64,000 nt of DNA from NCBI GenBank assembly GCA_016618085.1, contig JABLTG010000082.1:1-64000 (forward strand), written 5' to 3'. A program made the position numbers and the translations under genes. This DNA is from Neovahlkampfia damariscottae (taxonomy: Eukaryota > Heterolobosea > Selenaionea > Neovahlkampfiida > Neovahlkampfiidae). This document shows positions 44,484 to 54,703 of the stretch, one piece after another (position 1 is the first letter of the stretch; every line of letters begins with the position of its first letter). The notes under the pieces were generated by a model that saw nothing but the letters and a program-made list of their open reading frames with translations, searched no databases and was not told the origin of the DNA.

Positions 44484-45021
44484 TTATTTTGGAAAAATTT
44501 TTATAATTGCATACATCAATATGAAAACAACAAATACAATGAATAATAAATAATATTGATTAAAATTTTGATTCAATTTTGATTCATATTTTTTTAATTC
44601 TGAGTGATCATCTAATAAATGTTTCATATTTTCATTTGTTAAATCTTCAACATGATTTATTAAATAATCATCTTCTTTTATTGTATCATTCATCATTTTT
44701 GATTTTGATTTTAATTCTTCTGCTATTGAACTCAATTCAGTTGTAAAATCATCTTCAATGGAATCTTCATTCATTCCTTCTTCTTCTGCTTCTTCTTCTT
44801 GAGTGTATTCATTTTTTTCAAATAATTTTTCTTTCTTTTCATTTTTTAATTTATTTTGATAAATTATTTTTTTTTCAATAGGTAACTTTTCAATTAAACT
44901 TTGAATATCCTTGTTGTACTTGTTTAAAGTTTGATTTCTTTATTTATTTTACCATTGCTTTATTTTTATGATTTAATAATCTATTTAAATTTATTTCAAT
45001 TTGTTTTGATGAACTCTGCAT
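44484..45021 (-). CDS. USE1: Vesicle transport SNARE USE1-like
   Basis: ER-resident Qc-like SNARE in Golgi-to-ER retrograde fusion, partner of Sec20 and the Dsl1/NRZ tether. Exons 44953-45021 and 44484-44918, 167 aa. N-terminal helices (KQIEINLNRLLNHKNKAM), an acidic linker, then LSSIAEELKSKSKMMNDTI, HVEDLTNENMKHLLDDHSEL and a C-terminal membrane anchor (LLFIVFVVFILMYAIIKIF) ending PK, closely like the end of USE1. Expected zero-layer polar residue is within the KEDDYLINHVEDLT helix. Function agrees with COG3 and the R-SNARE elsewhere in the window, though they are not clustered. Confidence 0.8.
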
Positions 45022-45202
45022 TTCAACAATAGTTCAAGTGAGTTGATGTGTTGGACCAATTAAAAAAAAGTTTTTAAAAAGACAAACAAGATGCTCAATG
45101 AAAGATGTGAGTGAAAAATTTTGAATTGGTTCCGCCAACAACTTTGAACAAATCAATCAGTTTTGATTTGATTGGTTACAATTTCATCGTTCCACAAGCG
45201 CC

Positions 45203-45741
45203 ATGAAGTCGTTGGTCTTTTTATTTTTGTTTCTGGTGAAAATGAATTGTAGTTGTAACTACAGCTCAAACTCAGTAAAAAATGACTATTACCAACTGTA
45301 GATTCCAACTGGTGGAGATTGTTCTGGACCTTTAGAAAGAACTTTAGCACTACGTCATAATTTTAAAAATTATAATCATGGATGCAATATGAATGAGATT
45401 TTAGTTTATAAAGATGAAGACATAAACCAACCATTTGTATTTCAATTCAAAATTCATCTTCAAAAAAAAAATAGTGCGCTGAATGTATTCCTGGGATTTC
45501 TGGAATGGATGATAAATTCAAATCATGCTCTTTAAATGAATATTGTGATGATTATGGAACATGTAGACTCATAAAAACCCACCCTTTATATCAAAAAGAT
45601 TGTAATTTTGACCTTGATTTAAAAGAAACTAAATTTGGAATTTGTGGACCATTAAGATGTTATAATAAGAAATGCGTATCATGTATAGACGGAATGATTG
45701 ACTATTCAGATTTCAAAATTTGCATTTTTGGAGAGTGGTAA
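45203..45741 (+). CDS. Small secreted Cys-rich protein
   Basis: Exons 45203-45274, 45302-45436 and 45475-45741, 157 aa. Starts with a signal peptide (MKSLVFLFLFLVKMNCSC), then a Cys-rich mature part: GGDCSGPLERTL, FCAECIPGISG, FKSCSLNEYCDDYGTC, FGICGPLRCYNKKCVSC. About 13 Cys in the mature part suggest disulfide bonding. Family not recognised; similar Cys spacing is seen in protist secreted or surface proteins. The first intron (27 nt, 45275-45301) is among the shortest here; alternative splicing of the first exon is possible. Confidence 0.6.
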
Positions 45742-45915
45742 ATCGTAGCGCGCAATTTTTTTAAAAAAGTCAAAAAAGGAGTTATAATTCATGGATTTAT
45801 CAGTTAATCTTTTCAGATAGATTATATTTTTTAATAATTTTTTTCATAGTTTTATTTTTTTTGTTTATTTCATTTTTAAAAAATTTAATTTTTATTTTAA
45901 TAAAAAAATAAATTT
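45742..45915. other. Convergent intergenic spacer
   Basis: Very AT-rich, T-tract-dominated spacer between the secreted protein and eIF5 stops; no gene seen. Confidence 0.4.
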
Positions 45916-47139
45916 TTATGCATCACCTTCAATTTTTGCTTGTTCTAACCAAGTCATAAATGGTTTTCCACCTGTTTTTACTTTTTCAATCTCGGAAGCA
46001 TCTTTTAAGAATTTTCCTTTTTTTTTTGGAAACCAATCAACCAATATTGTTTCATCTAAAATTTCTTGGTCATACAAAGATTCTAAAATAATTGAAGTAA
46101 CTTTTTGTAATTCTTCATCTTTTGCAATAATTGTTTCTAAATAAGCTAAAACTAATTTTTGAGCCAAAGTAGTTTTTACATAACGATGAAGTATTTTTCC
46201 TTTTTTTTTAATTAAATTTAAAAGATTAGGTGAATCAAATAAAGATTCAAAAAGCAATGAAACAATATCAGATTCTTTCAATTGATAATCTTTTTTAATC
46301 TTTTGACAAGCTCTTAAAAGTTGTTGGTCTGTAGCATTTGGTCTTTTTGATAAATATTCTTGAAATAAATCAACTGGTGAAATTATAATTTCTTCTTCTT
46401 CAAAATCTTGTGTTAAAGTTAAAGTTTTAATTCTATCAGAAAGACCTTCTTCTTCTCTTCTTTGTTTTACCGCTTCTTCAGATAAATCTGTTGACCATTC
46501 AAAGTTTTCATTCAATTGTGCTTGTAAATCAGTTGCTTCTTTAAATTCATCACTTTGTTTTTTTTCAACCATTTCTTGATTTTTACTCTTTGAATTTGAA
46601 GGTGGATTTTTAACAATATAAGTTGTTAATTTATGTTGTGGATCTGCTTGACCAACATGACCACAAGCTTGACATTTCATAAAAACAGCTCCTTTTTCAA
46701 TATTGATGACTAAAAAATATTAAATTTCAAAATTGTTTACTTACTCGTTTCTGGATATTTGCATTTAGCACAAAGAACATATTTATTAACGAAATCAGCA
46801 ATCATTTCATGAACTTTTGAAAGATCAATTTGACCATTAACAACACATCTTTCAGTTGATTCGTTGTAACTATTTTGAGTACCTAAAGAAAAACCAAAAA
46901 ATTTTGTCATATCTTGAAAAGTTAATTTTTTATGTATTTTGTTTACATTGTGGTGGTATTTTTAAAGCTTTTGCCATACTGGTCATATTGATAATAACTG
47001 TTTTGATACCATTACCTTTACCTTCAATTTTAATTTTTGGTACAGGCATTTTATATCTGTAATGGTCATCGACCACACCTCCAATATTCATCATCTATAG
47101 GTTTTTTTTTCAATTTTTTTTTTTTTTTACTTCCGTCAT
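45916..47139 (-). CDS. Translation initiation factor eIF5
   Basis: GTPase-activating protein for eIF2 in start-codon recognition. Exons 47131-47139, 46947-47094, 46745-46912 and 45916-46709, 372 aa. N-terminal eIF2beta/eIF5 domain: [35 protein letters not shown], then the zinc ribbon [10 protein letters not shown] and [13 protein letters not shown]. The C-terminal W2 (MIF4G-like) domain ends [25 protein letters not shown] with its aromatic/acidic box. The first coding exon is only nine bases (ATGACGGAA); without it the protein would start at MMNIGG. This micro-exon is supported by good splice signals but needs transcript evidence. Confidence 0.93.
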
Positions 47140-47173
47140 GTTTGTTTGAGTTTTGGTGAAAGACTAATTTGTA

Positions 47174-47178
47174 ATTGG
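47174..47178 (+). promoter_or_regulatory. ATTGG box between eIF5 and RNA ligase
   Basis: Single ATTGG (in GTAATTGGTCG) in the 169-bp divergent gap. It lies 35 nt from the eIF5 start. Role inferred. Confidence 0.4.
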
Positions 47179-47308
47179 TCGAAAAATGATGCAAATTGGT
47201 TGTGCATTTATGAAAATGAATAAATGAAAAAAAGTTGAAAATATATTAAAAAGTTTCAAAAAACTATAAATTTAACATCCACAAATCAGATTCGTCTTCA
47301 ATTTCAAA

Positions 47309-48536
47309 ATGTCTTTTCCACATGACATCACACTGGATGAAACGATGGACGCAATTAAAGGAAGTTCAGATTTTAGAGTATTTAGTTATAAAGAAGGTTT
47401 CACTTTCATAAAATATCAAACTTCAGACAATTCCACTTTTCCTGATATTTCAAGTGCTCAAGATGAAGAAGAAAAAAGAAAATTTCAAATAAGAAGAGAA
47501 TGTAGAGGCATTGGATTTGATAACTTTACTAAAAAGTGCGTTTGTAGAAGATTTCATAAATTCTTCAATATCAATGAAAAAGAAGAAACAAACGTAAAAA
47601 AAAAAAAAAAAATTAAAACTCCTTTGAAAACACCAGCTAGAAAATATTGATTTTTCAAAGAAATTTTATGCAGTTGAAAAGATTGATGGTTGTTTAATTT
47701 CACCAATTTTAATGAAAAATGATGAAATTAGATACACTTCAATGTCAGGTTTCACTGAATTGTCTTACAAAATGGAAAAATTCATTGATTACTCAAAGAA
47801 AAAAAATAAAACTCAGTACAATGAATTTTCTGAAAAATGCTTAAAAAATGGAAAAACACCATTATTTGAATGGACAGATCCAGAAGAACCAATAATTATA
47901 AAACATCAAAAACCAAACTTGATTTTATTGAATATTCGTGATATAAAAACTGGAGAATATACTTCATATGAAGAATTATTAGAATTATCAAAAAAATATA
48001 CAATTCCAGTTGTCAAGCGAATTGAAAATTTACCGACCAATGAACATTTATTACTAAAAGAAGTATATCAAAAAAAGTCAATTGAAGGATATGTTATTAT
48101 CTTTAAAGATGAATTTTATAAATGTAAAACTAACTTTTATTCATGTGCTCATGGAATTTCACCAAATGCAAAATTTATAAATGAAAGAGCAATTTTAAAA
48201 TCAATTGGACTTGATGTTATTGATGATGTCGTTTCGACTTTAAATTTTTCAAAACAAAAAAGATATGTTATTCATAAATGGAGAGATGAAATTTATGAAA
48301 GAATTGAAACAAAAGCAAATAAATTAAAAGAACTTGAAAAACTAGATAAAAAAAAATTAAGTGATTTTGATGTAAAATTGATTGATTTTTATAAAAATTC
48401 AAATCAAAATTTAACTTCAAAACAAGTTATAAAATTATTTATTGTTGATGTGACAATGAACAAAGATTTCAAATTGGAGAAGAAAAATTTTTTGAAATGG
48501 TTGGGGATCAAAGAGATGCCGGCAACTGACAAGTAA
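47309..48536 (+). CDS. T4 Rnl1-like RNA ligase
   Basis: ATP-dependent RNA ligase of the Rnl1 nucleotidyltransferase type. Exons 47309-47593 and 47661-48536, 386 aa. The order of motifs follows phage T4 Rnl1: FRVFSY, ECRGIGFD, RRFHKFFNINE, the lysine-nucleophile motif EKIDG (Lys102; Lys99 in T4), SGFTELSYK, LFEWTDPEE (motif IIIa), NLILLNIRDIKTGEYTSYEE, SIEGYVIIFKD (motif IV) and YKCKTNFYS (motif V). Length is near T4 Rnl1 (374 aa). The role is inferred: RNA repair or tRNA/mRNA joining. An alternative 3' end splices at a GTAAGT (48533) to a short exon ending at 48582, adding three residues. Confidence 0.88.
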
Positions 48537-48643
48537 GTTATTGTTTGAAAATTAATATCGTTTTAGAAAGTTTAGGAAATAAATTAATTTTTGTGTAAAA
48601 TTTATTCAATTATTTTTTTTTTTTTTTTTTTTAAGTTATAAAT

Positions 48644-49173
48644 TTATGATTCTTCGCACCATTTGTTTTCTTCTCTAATTTTTTCTTCTTCTTCAGGAGT
48701 AAAATCGTTTTCAATTCCGAACATTTCTCTAATTTGTTCAGGTGACTTTCCTTTAATCATTGAAGCTACTTTAGCACAAGTCAAATCCAAAAGGTCTTTG
48801 ATGTTAAGATAATTAGCTGCCATGATGAGTTCAATCAAAAGACTTTGATCAATTTCCAAGAAGGATTTATCCCATTTTGAAATAACGTCTTCAATTTTTC
48901 CTTTAAGAGGTTTTTCGATTTCGTCAGCTTTGTTGTTATGGTGGTGTTTAATGTATTCAACAACTTTTCCAAGAGCTTTAGATTCTACATTTGGGAGAGG
49001 AATGCTTGGACAATCATCTTCGTTGTCTTCAAATTTGAATTTTAGTTACAACTAATAATAAAATTACCTTCAAGCATGTCTTTGATAAGTCCTGATTGAA
49101 GAACAACATCTCTTGGTACTTTAACAGTTTGTTCGTCTTTTGAGACTAATTCTACTTGTTTTTCTTCAGACAT
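48644..49173 (-). CDS. SKP1: SKP1, SCF ubiquitin ligase adaptor
   Basis: Adaptor linking cullin 1 to F-box proteins. Exons 49068-49173 and 48644-49026, 162 aa, the normal length. Sequence follows SKP1 in full: VELVSKDEQTVKVPRDVV (BTB fold), IPLPNVESKALGKVVEYIKH, HHH-containing loop, SLLIELIMAANYLNIKDLLD, TCAKVASMIKGKSPEQIREM, and the family end FTPEEEEKIREENKWCEES. The intron falls at the usual gap between the BTB strand and the variable acidic loop. An ATTGG at 49242-49246 lies upstream. Confidence 0.95.
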
Positions 49174-49826
49174 AATAAGTTGAGGTTTTTTTCGGTGTTT
49201 AGTGAATGAACGAATAAAAAAAATCTAAACTCTTTTATTTGATTGGCGGATCCATCTGATTGGATGGATTAGAGATTTTTTCCGTCTCAACTTCTTTTTC
49301 TCACTGAAAAATTAATTTAAAAATAGAACACTGAATTCCGAGATGAAGTGAACTTGAAACTTCAATTTTCAGATGTAACTGGTGATTTTGTCTCGAATAT
49401 CGTTGACAGTTCAGGTTTGCCGTTTAGAAATTCAATTCAACCTGCTTTAGTATGGCATAAGTGAATTTGACTCAAAGGAGTATCACCAAAAGTGTGAAAC
49501 CACCAAAGGAAGTATTAACATTGCTTATTTTTGACAATTAGTCAGGTTAACGAATAAACTTTATCTTAGAGAAGACAATCATTTCAAAATAGTCAACCAA
49601 CTGTTTGATCACCAAGAAGTAACTGGTTCGTAGATCGACTGCGACATATTAAATACTGTTTCTTGCCATGATAAACTTGAAAATGAAATAGATTTTTATT
49701 TGGAACCATGATAAACTTGGAATTGAAATAGATTACAAAGATATTTGCGTGTATCTAAATAAAATTATAAAAACTCAATAAAATTTTTCAACCAATTATC
49801 TTCATTGCACTTCTTTGCAAAAAAAA
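49174..49826. other. Largest gene-poor gap of the window
   Basis: About 650 bp between the SKP1 start and the IQ-protein start. It holds two GATTGG copies (about 49241-49265), a tandem duplication near 49666-49734, and a 45-codon open stretch on the plus strand from about 49329 (reading NTEFRDEVNLKLQF... SGLPFRNSIQPALVWHK) with less AT-biased codons and no plausible start. That stretch may be a gene remnant or an exon whose partners I cannot find. I see no tRNA fold. Confidence 0.4.
49666..49734. repeat. Imperfect tandem duplication, period 40 bp
   Basis: Two copies of CCATGATAAACTTG followed by an AATGAAATAGATT-like end start at 49666 and 49706 and match over about 29 bases with a few changes. 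Non-coding; upstream of the IQ-motif gene. Confidence 0.7.
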
Positions 49827-52739
49827 ATGTCCAGCAAAACTCCAATGAAAAAAAGAAGTACTCGTCTTCAAAAGAAAAAAGAAGAAGACGAAAAAAATAA
49901 ATTAGAAGAAGAAAAAATAGAAGAACAAGAAGAACCAACTTTTAAAACACCAGTCCGCACCAGAAAAAAAAGAAGTGGAGCTCCAAAATTAATAGTCGAA
50001 CAATTGGAAGAAGAAGATGGAGAACCAAAATCAAAAAAAAGAAAAACTAAAAAATCAGATTCAGATACAGTTAAAACACCAAAAAGAAATGTAAAGAAAC
50101 AGTTAGTTGATACTCAGATTGCGCTTGAAAAAAAAAATGTTCGTAAAACAAGAAGTTCTATCAGAAATCAAAAAGTTGAAGAAGAAAATGAACAAGAAGA
50201 GGAAGGTGATAATGATATTACTCGTACAGATATAGATGCAACTACAATTAATGAAGACAACGAAAAAACTATTCTGGAAGAGGATGATTTGGAAGAAACT
50301 AAAATTGAAGAAGATTCAAATGATAATGATGAAACCATTATTGAAACTCCAAAAATAACTACAAAACAAAAAAAATCAACAAATAAAGAAGAGAAAAAAA
50401 TTGAAGAAGAAATTACTCCAGAAAATACTCTTGAAGAGAATTTAGATGAAAATGGGAAAGAACAAGTGGAAGAAGATGACCATTCAAATAAAACTATTCC
50501 TGAAGAACAATTAGAAAAAGAAATTACAAAAGACTCACAGGAAGAAGAGACTATTGATAATAGTTCAGTTGAAGATGTAAATATATCAAAAGATGAACCT
50601 AGAAGTGAATCTGTTCAAATAGAAACCGAATCAAAAGATGAAGAAGAATTGATTCAAAAATCCAAAGAAACAGATGATTTTGATAATGAATCGACAATTG
50701 AAAACTCAGTTGAAGAAAATTCTTCAATACAAGATAAAGTTGAAAATGATATTCTGAAAGAAAAAGAAGAATTGGAGACTCAAGAAGAACTAAAAGAAAA
50801 TGAAAAGATTGATGTAACTGAACAAGAAGAATTGATTCAAGAAAAACCTACTGAAGAAATAATTGAGGAAAATGAAGATAAAAAAGTTGTTGATCAGATC
50901 ACTGAAACAGAATTGATTGAAGAAAAAGAAAAAATTGAACCAGAAGAATTATTACAAATACCAACTGGAGAAGAAAAAAATAAATTAGAAAAAGAACAAA
51001 TGAAACAAGTAGAAGAAAAAGAACCAACTGGAGAAGAAGAAGAAAATAAAATGGAAGGAACTATAGAAGAAAAACCAATTGAAGAAGAAAAAAAACAAAT
51101 ATCAATTGAAGAAAAAATAGATCAAGAACTATTTGAAGAAAATGGTAAAATTGAAGAAAATGAACAACAAGACAAAATCGAAGAAGAAATTAAACAACAA
51201 ACAGAAGAAGAATCTCTAGTTGAAGAAAATCAAGAAGAAAAAGAGGAAATAGATGACAAAGAAAGATCACAAGAAACAATAAAAGAAGAACACCAAAACA
51301 ATGTTTCATCAGAGGAAAAAGATCAAATGGACATTGAAGAAAATGATTTTTTGGAAAAACAATTACTACATGAAAAAGAACAAAAAGAAAACAAAGCATG
51401 TTTCAAAATTACAAATTTCTTTAAAGAAATTCAAGGAACATTAACAATGAAAGAAATTGAACTCAATGACAACTCACTCATAATTCAAAACTTTTTCAGA
51501 GATTCAGCAATTTTACGTCGTTTTGGAGTTGTTAGATCTACAATTTCTTCTGTTATAAAAATTCAAAACATTGCAAGAACATTCTTGGCAAAAAAAGAAA
51601 TAAAAAAAAGACAAATTGAAAAAAAACAAATTTTAAGATTAATATCAATTATTAGAAGCCAAATTATTATTAATTCACTTTTAAAATTCAAAGAATCAGT
51701 ATTAACTATTCAAACTATTGGAAGAAGTTTCTTAGTTCACAAAGAATTGAAAGAACTGAAGAATGAATATGAATTGAAATGTATAAATCTTATTCAAACG
51801 AACTGCAGAAGTTATTTGGCTCAAAAATCATTAAAACAATTAATTAAACAAGAAAAAGAAAGAAAATATAATGAGTTATTATTTCAATCTTCAACTATTA
51901 TTCAATCTGCTTCAAAGGGATACTTACAAAGAAAAAAATTAGAAAATCAATTAAAATTAATTATTCGTCTTCAATGTTTCCTGAGAAAAAAATGGGCAAA
52001 AAGAGAATTAACAAAAAGAGAATTAGAAAAAGAAGAAGAATTAAAAAAAAAAGAAAAAAGTCTTTTTGATTTTCAATCTTATTGGGGTTCAATCAAAGAT
52101 TATGGTTATTCTTTTCTATTTGGAAATAAAAAAGAACAAGAAGAATTAGAAATTAAAAAGAAATTTGAAGATCGAAAAAAACGTTTAGAATTATCAAATC
52201 AAGGTCTTTCAACACCATATAAATATAAGGAAAGAATTTCAAAGAAACAAGTTGAATTGAATTTAATTGAAAAAGAAACTAAAATTTTGAGAGAAAGAAA
52301 AGAAGGAATTCTGAAATTTGATTCAGATATTAGATTTTTAGCAGTACCACCTAAAAAAACACCAACACTTTTTGACGAACAACCTTTGATTGATGAGTCA
52401 TCTTTTAGAACTTTTTCAACACCAAGAAGAACCAATCAGAAACTTAGGAAATATAGAAATGTTCCAAATGACTTTAGACAAGAAAGAGAAAAAAAAAGAA
52501 TATTTGAAAGTAATAATTCAATTGATGATTTTGAATTTCCTGTTACTCCAATACCAAAAAAAAGAAAATTACCACAAAATTTTGAAGATTCAATAAATAA
52601 GAAAATGAAAACGGAAAATAGACCACCAAAATATCCTCAAGAAGTTGATGATGTTATTATCAAAAAACCAATACCAATGAGAAGAAAACAAAAAAAACAA
52701 TCATTGATGGATGATACATTGATTGAAGAGGAAGAATAA
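49827..52739 (+). CDS. Acidic coiled-coil protein with IQ motifs
   Basis: Single exon, 970 aa from the ATG at 49827. The first ~510 residues are very Glu/Ile/Lys-rich with repeated TP sites (TPVRTRKKR, TPKRNVKKQ) suggesting phosphorylation by proline-directed kinases. A middle block (about 550-740) carries a run of five or six IQ-like motifs for calmodulin-type light chains: IKIQNIARTFLAKKEIKKRQ, LTIQTIGRSFLVHKELK, INLIQTNCRSYLAQKSLK, TIIQSASKGYLQRKKL, RLQCFLRKKWAKREL. The C-terminus is basic with more SP/TP sites. The layout resembles spindle/centrosome IQ proteins such as ASPM, but no calponin-homology domain is seen, so function is open. Confidence 0.75.
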   Translation: MSSKTPMKKRSTRLQKKKEEDEKNKLEEEKIEEQEEPTFKTPVRTRKKRSGAPKLIVEQLEEEDGEPKSKKRKTKKSDSDTVKTPKRNVKKQLVDTQIALEKKNVRKTRSSIRNQKVEEENEQEEEGDNDITRTDIDATTINEDNEKTILEEDDLEETKIEEDSNDNDETIIETPKITTKQKKSTNKEEKKIEEEITPENTLEENLDENGKEQVEEDDHSNKTIPEEQLEKEITKDSQEEETIDNSSVEDVNISKDEPRSESVQIETESKDEEELIQKSKETDDFDNESTIENSVEENSSIQDKVENDILKEKEELETQEELKENEKIDVTEQEELIQEKPTEEIIEENEDKKVVDQITETELIEEKEKIEPEELLQIPTGEEKNKLEKEQMKQVEEKEPTGEEEENKMEGTIEEKPIEEEKKQISIEEKIDQELFEENGKIEENEQQDKIEEEIKQQTEEESLVEENQEEKEEIDDKERSQETIKEEHQNNVSSEEKDQMDIEENDFLEKQLLHEKEQKENKACFKITNFFKEIQGTLTMKEIELNDNSLIIQNFFRDSAILRRFGVVRSTISSVIKIQNIARTFLAKKEIKKRQIEKKQILRLISIIRSQIIINSLLKFKESVLTIQTIGRSFLVHKELKELKNEYELKCINLIQTNCRSYLAQKSLKQLIKQEKERKYNELLFQSSTIIQSASKGYLQRKKLENQLKLIIRLQCFLRKKWAKRELTKRELEKEEELKKKEKSLFDFQSYWGSIKDYGYSFLFGNKKEQEELEIKKKFEDRKKRLELSNQGLSTPYKYKERISKKQVELNLIEKETKILRERKEGILKFDSDIRFLAVPPKKTPTLFDEQPLIDESSFRTFSTPRRTNQKLRKYRNVPNDFRQEREKKRIFESNNSIDDFEFPVTPIPKKRKLPQNFEDSINKKMKTENRPPKYPQEVDDVIIKKPIPMRRKQKKQSLMDDTLIEEEE

Positions 52740-52956
52740 AACAGTATATGTGTTGTTGTGGTAAATTTTTAACATTAAAGAAAAGAATAAATTTTTTGAA
52801 GGATTGATGAATTCAAATTTTTTTTTTTGATCGACCAGAAAGGAAAGTGAAAAATTTTAGAATTAGAATCTATTGATTAACCAATTATTATATTTTCAAC
52901 TCCGAAAAACTGTCCAATCAATTCATTTAGAACTTTTGTCAAAGAGTGTAAAAGTG
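52740..52956. other. Intergenic region upstream of DEP-oxidoreductase
   Basis: Holds two CCAAT boxes (52881-52885 and 52914-52918) ahead of the ATG at 52957; otherwise poly-T/AT-rich. No gene. Confidence 0.45.
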
Positions 52957-54386
52957 ATGGATGAGGTTGTGGGAGAAATAAATTTTGATGATTTGATTAA
53001 AAAAGCAAGACATCCTTCAACTGGAGTGATGATGAAGAATAGAAATGGATGGTTTTCAACTGCTGAATTGACATTTATTCATTCAGATTTTTCAGACTGG
53101 ATTCAAAAAAATTATAAAGTGAAAAATGAAGATGCAAACAAGATCATTTTAAAATTAAACTCTGAACAAAAAATCATACCAAAATCCACCACCATAGATT
53201 CTACAACTTTGTTCACTTTTTCAAAGAAAATACAAATTACTATTGGTTTGTTATTTTACAAAAATTAAAAACTTTCAAAAGTTGGAGGGGGTTTAGGTGG
53301 ATGTAAAATTGCAATTGAATTGTTTAAATCACAACTTTATGAAATAACTTTAATTTCTGAAAATGATTTTGTTGATTTTCTACCAAATGTTCCAAAATTA
53401 TTTGGAAACAAAGAAGAAGCAATCAACACTGTTAGAAAATCATATAAAGAAGTAAATCAAAAAATTATTCATTTCAAAAGATTTTCAAGGGTAAAATCAA
53501 TGTTATCATTCAAAAGGTAACGAAAATTGAAAAAGAAGAAATTCAATTTTCTGATGGAACTTTTTTTAATAATTTTGATATTGTGGTTTTGTCTTTAGGA
53601 TCACATTATGATTTGAATTCGATCATAAAATTGGATCAAAATGATCAAAAGACTCCAGAAAATATTGTCTCTTGTTTGAATTCAAAACAAATTCTCAAAA
53701 CTAAAATTGAAAATGAAAAAATCAAAGACATTGTTGTTATTGGAGCAGGTCCTGCTGGTATTGAAATATTCAGTGAATTGTGTTATTATCATAAAGATAA
53801 GAATATCACATTGATAAATTCAAGAGATAAGTTTTTAGAATCAATGAGTGTTGATTTGCATGATGAAATTACTTCTTTCTTTTCAAATTTTAAAAATGGA
53901 ATTGTTTTGCATGACGAAAGAGTTCAAGAGATTAATAAAAATGAAATCATCACCAAAACGAAAAAATTGGATTATGATTTAATTCTAGTTTGCACTGGAA
54001 ATTCACCAAATACAGAATGTCTCAAAAATGGAAATTTAAAAGACATCTTGGATTCAAAAAATTTCGTTAAAGTGAATGAATATTTACAAGCTGAAAACAA
54101 TAATAATATATTTGTCATTGGAGATATAACTAATATTCAAGAACAGAAGATGTATGCAATTGCAATCAAACATGGATTAGTTGTTGGTGAAAATATCAAA
54201 TCGATGTTTGAAAAAAAACCATTGAAGAAACATAAATTGATTAAAAAAGGTGTTAATTTGACATTTGGACCGGAGAAAAGACTTTTGGTGAAAGATGGGA
54301 AAATTAAGATCAATTTGAGTTCATCAATATGGAGGCCAGTAATATCGACAATGGAATCATTGAAACTGTATACGTTAGGTCTTTAG
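52957..54386 (+). CDS. DEP domain fused to FSP1/AIF-like FAD oxidoreductase
   Basis: Exons 52957-53245, 53282-53490 and 53517-54386, 455 aa. Residues ~10-90 read as a DEP domain (LIKKARHPSTGVMMKNRNGW, FSDWIQKNYKV, EDANKIILKLNSEQKII). From ~93 follows a two-dinucleotide-binding oxidoreductase: FAD motif VGGGLGGCKIAIEL, then a second Rossmann motif VVIGAGPAGIE (about 239-249), CTGNSPNT, and FVIGDITN with IAIKHGLVVGENI at the end, as in FSP1/AIFM2 and NDH-2-type enzymes. These reduce quinones with NAD(P)H. An N-terminal DEP is not typical for them. Introns are 36 and 26 nt. Confidence 0.8.
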
Positions 54387-54703
54387 TGAAAGAATATTTG
54401 TTCTTTTGGTCTGGTTAGTTTGGAAACTGGGTTTGATCAATACAAAGAGCATTAATAAAAAATGAGCTTCTGATACTCCCATTGTTGTGAATTATAAGAA
54501 CAAATCGACCAGACAATTCTTCAAATTTTCAAATGTTTGTCAGTAGGAAGATTACATTTTGTTCGTTATCTTTGTTCTTTTCCTAAATAAGACCATTTGA
54601 TTACTCTCTCCTCCATATTTTCGAAGTTGGGATTTGGTAATTTTTTTATGTTCGATTCCATTATTTTCATAAAAATCAAAAAAAACATCATGACAAACTT
54701 TTA
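54387..54703. other. Convergent intergenic spacer
   Basis: About 320 bp between convergent stop codons; repeated words TTTGTTCT and GGTCTGG occur in both orientations but form no clean hairpin. No gene seen. Confidence 0.4.

Noticed and set aside
49621-49650. tRNA-like GGTTCGTAGATCGACTGC stretch
   Set aside because: No acceptor or D/anticodon stems can be paired around it.
54395-54540. Hairpin from repeated TTTGTTCT and GGTCTGG words
   Set aside because: The words occur in an order that does not allow one continuous stem.
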